Source: CAZJLP01 sp964546955 (GTDB taxonomy: Bacteria > Verrucomicrobiota > Verrucomicrobiia > Opitutales > Opitutaceae). From it: a DNA stretch of 64,000 nucleotides. The position numbers and the translations under genes were made by a program. Below are positions 1-7,181 of this stretch, in pieces (position 1 is the first letter of the stretch; each line of letters begins with the position of its first letter). The notes beneath the pieces were generated by a model. That model did not search any database and was not told the DNA's origin. It saw only the letters and a list, made by a program, of their open reading frames with translations. Where the stretch lies: NCBI GenBank assembly GCA_964546955.1, contig CAZJLP010000009.1:57909-121908 (forward strand). The letters run 5' to 3'.

Positions 1-2
1 GC

Positions 3-509
3 ACGGTCAAGTCCCGGAAGGATCGCATCCTCGCTTACCGACACCTGCTCGTATTGGCGACGATCGTCTTCCTCTTAGATCAAGGCACGAAACTTTGGAT
101 CATGGATCGCCTGCCGCCCCATTCCTACGGGCCGCCTTGGCACATCGAGGTGATTCCAGGCTTCTTTAACCTCGTCCATGTAGGCAACACGGGAGCGGCG
201 TGGAGCCTTTTCTCGGGCAAAAGCACGCTGCTGGCGGTGCTCGCGGCGGCCACGCTGCTCGCCATCTTTCGCTGGCGGCGTTCGCTCGGCCTGAGCCTCA
301 AACCCGTTCAAATCAGCTTTGGCTTACTTGTCGGAGGCATCTTGGGCAACTTGGTCGACCGGGTCGTGCACAGTCACGTGATCGACTTCCTGGATTTTCA
401 TTTCGGTTCCTGGACCTATCCCACGTTCAACGTGGCCGATTCCGGCATCTGCGTGGGCGTTGTGATCTACCTTTGGTACTCCTTCCGCCATCCGCAGCCC
501 CAGTCGTAG
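3..509 (+). CDS. lspA: Lipoprotein signal peptidase (signal peptidase II), 5' end outside window
   Basis: Inner-membrane aspartyl protease that cleaves the signal peptide from diacylglyceryl-prolipoproteins. The frame is open to the left edge and encodes RHLLVLATIVFLLDQ just before the first possible internal start (TTG at 54), so the true start lies at or before the window edge. The conserved early DQ motif is seen in LLDQGTKLW. Both catalytic regions are present: GNLVDRVVHSHVIDFLDF and the NVADSGI motif with the second active-site Asp. Four hydrophobic segments fit the family. Only the 5' end is missing and the rest is intact to the TAG stop. The next gene on this strand, yicC, starts 165 bp later and is probably a separate unit. 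Confidence 0.95.
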   Translation, partial: TVKSRKDRILAYRHLLVLATIVFLLDQGTKLWIMDRLPPHSYGPPWHIEVIPGFFNLVHVGNTGAAWSLFSGKSTLLAVLAAATLLAIFRWRRSLGLSLKPVQISFGLLVGGILGNLVDRVVHSHVIDFLDFHFGSWTYPTFNVADSGICVGVVIYLWYSFRHPQPQS

Positions 510-674
510 ACGGAAAGCGAAACGCACATTTTTGCTCGTTTCCGCTAACGTCGGAGCCGACGGCGGCTATCTCAATGAGCGAAGAGAAGCGCAACTGACC
601 GTTCCCGTCCGCCATGAGCTCCGATTGCGTAGAATTATTTGGCCTTCGCGGCCTTCACCGCTGAAACTGCCGTC

Positions 675-1547
675 ATGAAGAGCATGACTGGTTACGGGCG
701 AGCTTCCACCTCCCTGGGCTCACACACCCTCACCGTTCAGGTCAGTTCGGTCAATCGGAAGACCCTCGATCTCACCCTGTCGCTGCCGGAGGAATGGGAA
801 TCCCTCGAACCGGCGATCGGCGAACGGGTGAGGAAATACGCCTCGCGGGGAAAGGTCCACGTGGACTTTGAACTGACCGGCGCGACCGGCTCGACGGAGG
901 CTGGGTGGGACGAGATTGCCGCTGGTCAAGCGCTCGACCGCCTTGCGGTTTTTGCGGAGAAAAGGGGGATCAAGTTCGATCCATCGCCGGAGCTCGTTTG
1001 GCAGATCGCCAGCACGCTGCGAAAATCAAACGACTTTCCCACGGCGGAGGCAGCTCAATCCGCGATCATGACCGCATTGGAGGCAGCCTTGAAAAGCTTC
1101 GCCGAGATGCGCGCAAAAGAAGGAGCATCGCTTCTCGCCGATTTCATGGCGCGCCTAGCGGTGTTGACCGGCCATGTCGCAGCGGTCGCCATGCGCGCGC
1201 CCGATGTTCCTAAAAACTACCGCGACCAATTGATGCAGCGGCTGCGCCAAGCCGGCCTCGAATTGGATCTCAACGATGAGCGAGTGCTGAAGGAAATCGC
1301 TCTCTTTGCCGATCGATGCGATGTATCGGAGGAAATCACCCGGCTTCGCAGCCACTTGGATCAATTCACCGCGCTGTTAAAAAGCGACGCCGAGATCGGC
1401 CGGAAAGCCGAGTTCATCCTGCAGGAGATCGGGCGTGAAGTGCACACCATCGGGTCCAAAGCAAACGATCTCGCCGTCTCGCGAAATGTCATCGAACTGA
1501 AGAACGAGCTGGAACGGGTTCGCGAGCAAATCGCGAACGTGGAGTGA
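675..1547 (+). CDS. yicC: YicC/YloC family endoribonuclease
   Basis: 290-residue member of the YicC family, which in Escherichia coli and Bacillus acts as an RNA endonuclease; the cellular target here is unknown. The start at 675 gives the canonical N-terminus MKSMTGYGRAS; an upstream in-frame TTG at 639 only adds 12 unrelated residues. The family C-terminal block is present, with KAEFILQEIGREVHTIGSKA followed by the LKNELERVREQIANVE helix. In many bacteria yicC sits next to gmk and rpoZ, but here it is followed by the convergent trpB. Length and both end motifs match the family closely. Confidence 0.93.
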   Translation: MKSMTGYGRASTSLGSHTLTVQVSSVNRKTLDLTLSLPEEWESLEPAIGERVRKYASRGKVHVDFELTGATGSTEAGWDEIAAGQALDRLAVFAEKRGIKFDPSPELVWQIASTLRKSNDFPTAEAAQSAIMTALEAALKSFAEMRAKEGASLLADFMARLAVLTGHVAAVAMRAPDVPKNYRDQLMQRLRQAGLELDLNDERVLKEIALFADRCDVSEEITRLRSHLDQFTALLKSDAEIGRKAEFILQEIGREVHTIGSKANDLAVSRNVIELKNELERVREQIANVE

Positions 1548-1581
1548 GCGCGGTTCCGCCAGGCGCCAACGCCGCCCACCC

Positions 1582-2808
1582 TCACGCTTTCTGCCCGAGC
1601 ATCCGCGCGACCTGCTGTACGTCCTTGTCGCCGCGTCCGCTGACATTCACGACCAGAATCTGATCGGGACGCATCTCGGCCGCGCGTTTGATGGCGTAAA
1701 CGAGAGCGTGCGTGGATTCCAAGGCGGGGATGATCCCTTCCGTGCGGGCGCACAGCTGAAATACATCCATGACCTCGTCATCGCAGGCATACGCGAACGC
1801 GATCCGGTTTTGGTCGCGGTAGAAGGCGTGTTCCGGTCCGATCGCAGCGTAGTCGAGCCCCGCGCTGACCGAATGGGTGAGCTCGATCTGCCCGTCCTGA
1901 TTTTGCAGGATGTAGGTTTTGCAGCCCTGCAAGACGCCGAGCTTGCCGCCTTCGAAGCGCGCCGCATGGTCGCCGCGTTTGATGCCGCGCCCACCCGCTT
2001 CGACGCCCACCAGACGCACTTGCTTGTCTTCCAAAAACTCGAAGAAAAATCCGATGGCGTTGCTGCCGCCGCCCACACAAGCGACGAGTTCATCCGGCAA
2101 CCGGCCTTCGCGCGCCAGGATTTGCTCCTTCGTTTCCTGTCCGATCACGCGGTGAAAATCGCGGACCATCATCGGATACGGATGTGCACCCAACGCCGAC
2201 CCCAGGATGTAGTGGGTACTGCGGACATTGGTCACCCAATCGCGCATCGCTTCATTGATCGCCTCTTTCAAGGTGCGCTGCCCCGCCTCCACTCCCCTCA
2301 CCTCCGCCCCCATTAGGCGCATGCGAAATACATTCAAGGCTTGGCGCTCCATGTCGACCGCGCCCATGTACACCACACATTCCAGACCGAACTTCGCGCA
2401 GACTGCGGCGGTCGCGACACCATGCTGGCCCGCTCCCGTCTCCGCGATCACACGCTTCTTGCCCATGCGCTTGGCCAGGATGGCCTGACCGAGCGCGTTG
2501 TTGATCTTATGAGCGCCGGTGTGGAGGAGATCTTCGCGTTTGAAATAAATCTTTGCGCCGCCGATGTGCTTGGTGAGGCGCTCCGCAAAATAGAGCTCCG
2601 TCGGCCGTCCGGCGAATTCCTTCAGGTGTTGCCGCAATTCCGTCAGGTATGCCGGATCTTTTTTAGCCTCACTGTACGCTGCGCCAAGCTCCTCCAGCGC
2701 AGTCATGAGAGTCTCCGGAACAAATACGCCGCCGTAAGGCCCGAAATGGCCGCCCGCATCGGGCAGGGAGAAACGGTCGATCCGGGTGGCGTCGGCGGCG
2801 AGGGACAT
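1582..2808 (-). CDS. trpB: Tryptophan synthase beta chain
   Basis: 408-residue PLP enzyme that condenses indole with L-serine to make L-tryptophan, normally in an alpha2-beta2 complex with TrpA. The start at 2808 gives MSLAADATRIDRFSLPDAGGHF, matching the usual N-terminus; a longer frame to 2982 only adds Arg/Pro-rich translation of intergenic DNA. The PLP lysine lies in HTGAHKINNALGQ, and the phosphate-binding loop CVGGGSNAIG is present. Full family length. No trpA, trpC or trpF is adjacent, so the gene is detached from the rest of the pathway in this window. It lies downstream of dnaX on the same strand with a 170-bp gap that carries a perfect palindrome. Confidence 0.96.
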   Translation of the reverse strand: MSLAADATRIDRFSLPDAGGHFGPYGGVFVPETLMTALEELGAAYSEAKKDPAYLTELRQHLKEFAGRPTELYFAERLTKHIGGAKIYFKREDLLHTGAHKINNALGQAILAKRMGKKRVIAETGAGQHGVATAAVCAKFGLECVVYMGAVDMERQALNVFRMRLMGAEVRGVEAGQRTLKEAINEAMRDWVTNVRSTHYILGSALGAHPYPMMVRDFHRVIGQETKEQILAREGRLPDELVACVGGGSNAIGFFFEFLEDKQVRLVGVEAGGRGIKRGDHAARFEGGKLGVLQGCKTYILQNQDGQIELTHSVSAGLDYAAIGPEHAFYRDQNRIAFAYACDDEVMDVFQLCARTEGIIPALESTHALVYAIKRAAEMRPDQILVVNVSGRGDKDVQQVARMLGQKA

Positions 2809-2953
2809 AGTCGGGCATAGTGGACGCCGACAGGGGCGAGACGCAAATCGGATTTCGTCAGAGTCTCGTAGGCATCCGAGACAACTCAGAGGCGGAGCCC
2901 GTGCTGCCGAGCGGGCCTGTTGTGAGGGACGTGCCCGCCTTGTGGCTCGGACC

Positions 2954-2973
2954 AACCTGCCGGCCGGCAGGTT
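2954..2973. repeat. 20-bp perfect palindrome between dnaX and trpB
   Basis: The sequence reads identically on both strands over 20 bases (core CCGGCCGG, outer AACCTG/CAGGTT). It starts inside the gap just before trpB, immediately after the end of the tau reading frame when read on the minus strand. It could form a cruciform or a terminator stem for dnaX, but no T-run follows, so a site for a dimeric protein is equally possible. Confidence 0.5.
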
Positions 2974-2978
2974 CCACC

Positions 2979-3395
2979 TCAATCCGGCCGGGTCTTTAGC
3001 GCACTCTTCGGGACGCGCTTCACGCTGACGAAACGGACGCGAAAAAGGTCCTCGAGCACTTCGCGCGTATCGGCCGGCAGTTTTTGGACAAGGTCCTCCA
3101 ATTTGGGCAATGGCAGCGCGTCTTCGCGAAGTTCCACAGAGTGCGACGTGACCTCAGTGGTGCCTTCCGGCCAGACGAATCCCTCCCCCTCCTCGTGGGC
3201 AATCGAACCGTTTAGTCCGTGGCTTTCGGTAAGCTGGAGAGCAGAGCCAACAACAGCGGGTGCCGCTTCCTCGATCGTTTCCGGATCCGCAGGTGCCTCG
3301 ACTCTGGAGGACGCGATGCCGGAGTGGGGCGTCATGGCTGCCACCGCCATCCCACGCGCGACGAGGTGCGCTTCCAACTCAGTGATCAGGTCTTT
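2979..3395 (-). CDS. dnaX: DnaX tau-specific C-terminal region, reached by a -1 shift
   Basis: This frame continues directly from the A10 run as KDLITELEAHLVARGM and runs 138 codons past the gamma stop. It is acidic and Pro/Ala/Glu-rich in the middle and ends with a compact charged block (KLPADTREVLEDLFRVRF, then VSVKRVPKSALK). That layout resembles a tau tail: a flexible linker followed by a small C-terminal domain. There is no convincing independent start: the first NTG is a TTG at 3377 with no clear ribosome-binding site. If a ribosome or polymerase slips by one base on the A-run, the product is a single tau-like protein of about 520 residues. The alternative is a one-base homopolymer error in an otherwise continuous dnaX. 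Confidence 0.7.
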   Translation of the reverse strand, partial: KDLITELEAHLVARGMAVAAMTPHSGIASSRVEAPADPETIEEAAPAVVGSALQLTESHGLNGSIAHEEGEGFVWPEGTTEVTSHSVELREDALPLPKLEDLVQKLPADTREVLEDLFRVRFVSVKRVPKSALKTRPD

Positions 3396-4540
3396 TTTTT
3401 TTGCCCCTCACCTGCGTCGGCCGGCAGCTCTTCGGCCAGGCCGCTCAACTCCTTGATCAGGCTGTCGATCGCCCGCGACCGGCTGGCTTCGACCGCTTTC
3501 AACAAGGTCACTTCAAAATTGATCTTCTCCGAGAGTCCGAGTTTCACGCCGGACTCTCCTTCGCGCAGGCTGTCCAGCATTCGCGTCAACTGCTCCGTCG
3601 ACATTGGGTTGGCGCCGAGGAAGTCGCTTTGCCCGTTCTTCGCGATCGAATCGAGCAAGGCCTGGCGAACAAGCCCCTGAAGATCGGTCAACAACCTGAC
3701 CAGATCCCGGCCGTTGCGGTCGCAATCGTCGACGATCTCGACGATCTTTTTATGGTCCGCCGTAGCGAGGGCGTGCGCCAGCGCGGCGATTTTTTCGCCG
3801 GAGACCAAGCCGTAGACGTCCAGTACATCCGGCTCGCCGATCTCGTTTCCGCAGAACGAAATCATCTGGTCAAAAATCGATTGGGCATCGCGCATACCGC
3901 CGTCCGCCATGCGCGCAATGCAAGCGAGAGCGGCATCCGATACTTTGATTTTCTCCTCCACGGCAATCTTCTGGAGACGCTGAACGATCAATTCGGCCGG
4001 AATCGGCTTCAAATCGAAGCGCTGGCAACGCGAGATGATCGTCGGAAGCACCTTTTGCACATCCGTCGTCGCGAAGACGAATTTCACGTGCGGAGGAGGC
4101 TCTTCGAGCGTTTTCAACAGGGCGTTGAACGCCGCGGTCGACAGCATGTGCACCTCGTCGATGATGTAGATCTTGAATTTACCCTGGGAAGGAGCGTAGC
4201 GGACGTCGTCCCGCAAATCGCGGATCTGATCGACCGAGTTGTTGGACGCGCCATCGATCTCGATCACATCCATCGAGGTGCCTTCGGTGATCGACTTGAC
4301 GGTGGGATCTGCCGGATCGAAATCGGCCTTCGGGCCACCGGCACAATTCAAGGCCTTCGCGAAAATACGGGCCGTGCTGGTCTTTCCGGTGCCGCGCGGG
4401 CCGACAAACAAGTAGGCATGGGCGATTCGGTTCCGAGAGATCGCATTCTTCAGCGTGCGCACGACGTGGTCCTGCCCGACGACGTCGTCAAACGTCTGCG
4501 GGCGCCACTTGCGAGCGATGACTTGGTAGGAGGCGGCCAT
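3386..4540 (-). CDS. dnaX: DNA polymerase III gamma subunit (zero-frame DnaX)
   Basis: 384-residue clamp-loader ATPase. The N-terminus MAASYQVIARKWRPQTFDDVVGQDH is canonical for DnaX, with Walker A GPRGTGKT at residues 47-54, the DEVHMLS Walker B, and the arginine-finger SRC box in IISRCQRF. AAA+ domains I-II and the collar domain III are all present; the frame stops at TGA immediately after QKKKT, exactly where gamma normally ends and tau continues. The usual zinc-knuckle cysteines after LNC are missing: only Cys66 remains, and the loop reads AGGPKADFDPADPTVKSI. An SRP RNA gene lies about 100 bp upstream on the same strand. Tau needs a frameshift at the A10 run. Confidence 0.95.
   Translation of the reverse strand: MAASYQVIARKWRPQTFDDVVGQDHVVRTLKNAISRNRIAHAYLFVGPRGTGKTSTARIFAKALNCAGGPKADFDPADPTVKSITEGTSMDVIEIDGASNNSVDQIRDLRDDVRYAPSQGKFKIYIIDEVHMLSTAAFNALLKTLEEPPPHVKFVFATTDVQKVLPTIISRCQRFDLKPIPAELIVQRLQKIAVEEKIKVSDAALACIARMADGGMRDAQSIFDQMISFCGNEIGEPDVLDVYGLVSGEKIAALAHALATADHKKIVEIVDDCDRNGRDLVRLLTDLQGLVRQALLDSIAKNGQSDFLGANPMSTEQLTRMLDSLREGESGVKLGLSEKINFEVTLLKAVEASRSRAIDSLIKELSGLAEELPADAGEGQKKKT
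3393..3402 (-). promoter_or_regulatory. A10 slippery sequence in dnaX (gamma/tau switch)
   Basis: On the minus strand ten consecutive A residues are followed by G, read in the zero frame as CAA AAA AAA AAG ACC TGA. The last seven bases are A AAA AAG, identical to the slippery heptamer of E. coli dnaX. A purine-rich, Shine-Dalgarno-like GGTGAGGGG lies a few bases upstream, where such a sequence stimulates -1 shifting in E. coli. A -1 shift exits into the 138-codon tau frame. Whether slippage is transcriptional (as at the Thermus dnaX A-run) or ribosomal cannot be told from sequence. Confidence 0.65.
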
Positions 4541-4546
4541 GGTCCT

Positions 4547-4628
4547 AATGCAGAATGAAGACTGCAGAATGAAGAATGCGTCACGTCAACCTCGGGAGGT
4601 TCCTATTCTGCATTCTCCTTTCTTCATT
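4547..4628. repeat. Inverted pair of heptamer tandem repeats (aatgcag/aatgaag words)
   Basis: The left arm holds five consecutive 7-base units at 4547-4580 (aatgcag, aatgaag, actgcag, aatgaag, aatgcg). The right arm at 4603-4628 holds the complementary words (ctattct, gcattct, then cttcatt). The arms face each other across about 22 bp and could fold into a hairpin. The element sits between the dnaX start and the SRP RNA gene and has no coding potential. It belongs to the heptamer family seen at several other intergenic sites in this window. Confidence 0.75.
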
Positions 4629-4640
4629 GGAAAATAAAAG

Positions 4641-4738
<98 letters not shown>

Positions 4739-4832
4739 AGGCGCACAGTGGGGGCGGCAAAGGGTCCGGCAACTAAAAACGTGGGGTATTAGGCCTCCGG
4801 TCGGCGGCCATCGCTTATTGCTGATTGCTTAA
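4739..4832. repeat. Intergenic DNA with a short heptamer run (gcttatt words)
   Basis: Non-coding stretch between the SRP RNA gene and the large inverted repeat. At 4813-4832 there are about three consecutive 7-base units (gcttatt, gctgatt, gcttaa). The same words recur as a longer run at 30476-30510. Together with the neighbouring elements it fills the 447-bp gap between dnaX and coaC (4541-4987), which holds no other protein gene. Confidence 0.6.
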
Positions 4833-4980
4833 GGAGCTCTGAAAACGCGCGCGAGTACCGGATCGAGGTGGAACGCGATCTCCGAGCGGGTTGGTTTTGG
4901 GCTGCCCGGCTTCGTAAGAATACGTCTAACAGTGCGCTCGGAGATCGCGCTCCACCTTCAACGCGGTTTTCAGAGCTTCC
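4833..4980. repeat. Large imperfect inverted repeat (about 148 bp)
   Basis: Arms at 4833-4891 and 4931-4980. The left arm contains ggagctctgaaaacgcg and gtggaacgcgatctccgagcg. The right arm, read in reverse complement, contains ggaagctctgaaaaccgcg and gtggagcgcgatctccgagc. The arms differ by a few substitutions and small indels and flank about 40 bp that carries the words gttttgggctgcccggcttcg. This could be a REP-like or miniature element, or a very long hairpin. Only one copy is present in the window. Confidence 0.7.
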
Positions 4981-4987
4981 TCTACGC

Positions 4988-5554
4988 TTATCGCGCCGCT
5001 TTCATCAGCGCTTCCGCCCGCTCGATAATCCCTTCGACAGGCCAGAGGCGCCCGAGGCCCTCATAGCCGCAGGCGAGCATGCCTTCTTCTGGGCCGATGA
5101 ACTGTACCCCGCGGCTCAGCAGGGAGGCGACGTTCGCAGCGGTGGCGGGATGGCTCCACATTTTGCCGTTCATAGCCGGTGCGATAAGGACGGGAGCGCG
5201 ACAAACGAGGTAAAGCGAAGAGAGAAAATCGGGCGCCAATCCGTGGGCGAATTGCGCAATGACGTCCGCCGTCGCCGGAGCCACCAAAAGGAGGTCGGCC
5301 TTGTCGGCCAGCTCGATATGGCCGGGTTGCCAGCCATTGCCTTCGTCCCACAAATCCTCCGCCACTGGCTGGCGCGCGAGGGTCTGCAGGGTGAGAGGAG
5401 TGATGAATTTTTGACCGCCTGCAGTCAGGACCGGAAAGACCTCAGCACCCTTCTTCCGCAGCTGGCTCGTAAGATCGGCCGCTTTATAGGCCGCGATCGA
5501 ACCCGTGACACCCAGGATCACTTTTTTCCCAGAGAGCGGTGACGGAGAGGCCAT
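4988..5554 (-). CDS. coaC: Phosphopantothenoylcysteine decarboxylase (CoaC domain only)
   Basis: 188-residue HFCD flavoprotein that decarboxylates 4'-phosphopantothenoylcysteine in coenzyme A synthesis. Motifs seen: VILGVTGSIAAYKAADL (FMN site), the active-site His region PGHIELADKADLLLVAPATAD, and the PAMNGKMWSHPA substrate motif. In most bacteria CoaC is fused to CoaB (the synthetase); here the frame ends right after the CoaC domain, so CoaB must be separate. The start at 5554 (MASPSPLSGKKVILG) is preferred; ATGs at 5575 and 5608 are alternatives. The next gene upstream on the strand ends at 5629, outside any tight overlap. Confidence 0.9.
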   Translation of the reverse strand: MASPSPLSGKKVILGVTGSIAAYKAADLTSQLRKKGAEVFPVLTAGGQKFITPLTLQTLARQPVAEDLWDEGNGWQPGHIELADKADLLLVAPATADVIAQFAHGLAPDFLSSLYLVCRAPVLIAPAMNGKMWSHPATAANVASLLSRGVQFIGPEEGMLACGYEGLGRLWPVEGIIERAEALMKAAR

Positions 5555-5628
5555 TCGGCAAGCAAACCGCTCCATCCTCTCGCCCGCAAGCGATTCTTCC
5601 GAGGGCAATCGCGGCGCGGGTCTACCGC

Positions 5629-6081
5629 TTAGTTTTCCAGTTTTGGCGGAGGCCCATCGGCGGGGGGAGGATCCCCGGCGCGTTTATTACGAAGTGTCTT
5701 CAGATATTCCTGCCAGCGCTTGTCGCGCTCGCGGCGGCGCTCGCGATACTCGTCATACTTCAAGCGTTGTTCCTCGGTCAAAATAGAGCGGAGCTCGGCG
5801 TCGGCTTTTGCGCCGACCTGCGCCACGGCCGTAGCCGACTGGCGGCGGTGCGCCTGGATTTCTTTCCCCGTTTTCACGAGGAGAGGCCGAATCCGCTGCC
5901 GCTGGTCGGGCGTCAGTTCCAACGCTTCACCCAGTTGTTTCAAATTCTGCAGCGCGTACTGTTCGACCGTTTTTTCGTGCCGAACATCTTCGCCGAAACG
6001 AAAGGAGACCAAACCGCCGACCACCGCACCGGAAAGAAATACACCGACGAAGGCGAACGCGACGATCAGCGTTTGTTTCAT
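5629..6081 (-). CDS. CpxP/Spy-like periplasmic stress protein, third gene of the ECF operon
   Basis: 150 residues: an N-terminal membrane segment or uncleaved signal (about residues 5-27), then an entirely helical charged domain. It has the LTPDQRQRIRPLL and LTEEQRLKYDEYRERRRER motifs typical of the Spy/CpxP/ZraP group, in which LTxxQ repeats mark the helical hairpin. The C-terminus is Pro-rich. It probably resides in the periplasm, tethered to the inner membrane, and acts as a chaperone or metal/stress sensor. It starts 2 bp after the preceding gene's stop and shares an operon with an ECF sigma factor, so it is probably part of that factor's regulon or feedback loop. Exact ligand unknown. 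Confidence 0.75.
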   Translation of the reverse strand: MKQTLIVAFAFVGVFLSGAVVGGLVSFRFGEDVRHEKTVEQYALQNLKQLGEALELTPDQRQRIRPLLVKTGKEIQAHRRQSATAVAQVGAKADAELRSILTEEQRLKYDEYRERRRERDKRWQEYLKTLRNKRAGDPPPADGPPPKLEN

Positions 6082-6082
6082 C

Positions 6083-6385
6083 TTACGAGAGATCGGACAA
6101 CTCGATGACCGGGTCGTCGTACAAAGCCGCCGCGTCTTCCTCGATCATTCGTTTGATCGGGCTCACATTCGTCGCGACCGTCGCGACCACGAGAAGTGCC
6201 GCGAATCCCAGCGCCCGCAATGACATTCGCTCGAACAGCCAGGCGGTGGCAGGCATGCGCTCCAACGCAACCGCTTGGGCGGCGATACGCGTGGCAAAGC
6301 CATACGGTGCATTGGGATCCCGCTGATCGGGAGCGCGGCGAGCGGCCTCGATCAGGCGCTGCCATTCGGTGCGTTCGAGTTTCAT
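6083..6385 (-). CDS. Short single-span membrane protein, candidate anti-sigma factor
   Basis: 100 residues with a soluble N-terminal part (about 55 residues), one strong membrane segment (ALGFAALLVVATVATNV) and a short acidic C-terminus. The start codon overlaps the sigma-factor stop as ATGA (6382-6385), which implies translational coupling. Size, topology and position fit an anti-sigma factor, but there is no zinc-binding HxxxCxxC motif, so it is not a standard ZAS protein. No function can be assigned from sequence alone; the anti-sigma role rests on gene order. Confidence 0.6.
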   Translation of the reverse strand: MKLERTEWQRLIEAARRAPDQRDPNAPYGFATRIAAQAVALERMPATAWLFERMSLRALGFAALLVVATVATNVSPIKRMIEEDAAALYDDPVIELSDLS

Positions 6386-6978
6386 GAGCGTTCCTTTCGT
6401 TTAAGGTCAGCGAAGAGCTTTTGCAATTTCCGGCGAGCGCGAAATGCCCTCACTTTGATGAGCGTGGTGTTCCAGCCGGTCAAATCTCGGATTTCGGCAA
6501 GCGATTTCTGTTCTAAATCAAGAAGTTGAATCACCAGCCGGTCGTCCGGCTTAAGCTGTTCCAACAATTTGTGCACGAGTTCATGAGCCGCGAGCGCGTC
6601 GTTTGCCCCGACTTCGTTCTCGCTTGTCATAACCGCGTCGAGAACATCTGCCTCATTCTCCGAAAGATCGGCCCAGCGGAATTCGGGACGCCGTTTTTGT
6701 GCCCGCAGGTGGTCGATGCACGTCGTAACCGCGATCCGCGACACCCAGTGCGGAAACGGGACTGCCCCTTGATACTGCTCGATGCGTGTGAACATTTTCA
6801 TGAAGACCTCCTGAGCCAGGTCCTCCTCGGCGACTCTTCGCGGCAAGTGAGCGCGCACAATTCTGATAACGAGCGGGTAAAGATGCTCAACCAACTCGCG
6901 GGCAGCTTTTTGGTCGCTGGCGCGAACACGTTCGAGGCAGCCTGCCAAATCGAACGTCGCGTCGGCGCTTTCAGACAT
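6382..6978 (-). CDS. ECF-type RNA polymerase sigma factor
   Basis: 198 residues with sigma-70 region 2 (LYPLVIRIVRAHLPRRVAEEDLAQEVFMKMF and the DNA-melting part FPHWVSRIAVTTCIDHLRAQKRR) and region 4 (LKPDDRLVIQLLDLEQKSLAEIRDLTGWNTTLIKVRAFRARRKL). Region 3 is absent, as expected for an extracytoplasmic-function factor. It is the first gene of a three-gene operon with a short membrane protein and a CpxP-like periplasmic protein. That layout suggests control of an envelope-stress regulon. The promoter should lie within 6979-7044. Confidence 0.9.
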   Translation of the reverse strand: MSESADATFDLAGCLERVRASDQKAARELVEHLYPLVIRIVRAHLPRRVAEEDLAQEVFMKMFTRIEQYQGAVPFPHWVSRIAVTTCIDHLRAQKRRPEFRWADLSENEADVLDAVMTSENEVGANDALAAHELVHKLLEQLKPDDRLVIQLLDLEQKSLAEIRDLTGWNTTLIKVRAFRARRKLQKLFADLKRKERS

Positions 6979-7044
6979 GAGTCGATGGAATGACCGTCAT
7001 ACACAGGAGGCAAGACGCCGCTGAGGACGCGCAGGTTACGCCCG

Positions 7045-7099
7045 AAAACCGCCCCGTTCGAGGTGGCTGCCCGCTTGCTGGCGCAGCGGCGGCGGTTTT
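7045..7099. terminator. Candidate terminator between cysH and the sigma operon
   Basis: Arms AAAACCGCC (7045-7053) and GGCGGTTTT (7091-7099) are exact complements. They flank a GC-rich interior that may fold further. The A-rich outer left arm and T-rich right arm suit termination in either direction. It lies downstream of cysH on the minus strand and upstream of the sigma-factor gene. The large loop lowers confidence. Confidence 0.4.
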
Positions 7100-7181
7100 G
7101 AGTTTTGCGTGCTAGGTTTCGGATTGACGATCCGGATTCAAACCGTTGGCTACTAATTACTAAAACAATTAAGTTTCTGGC

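Noticed and set aside
3401..4558. Long open frame (385 codons) on the strand opposite dnaX
   Set aside because: Antisense shadow of a GC-rich gene; no start context, no domain, and dnaX is certain.
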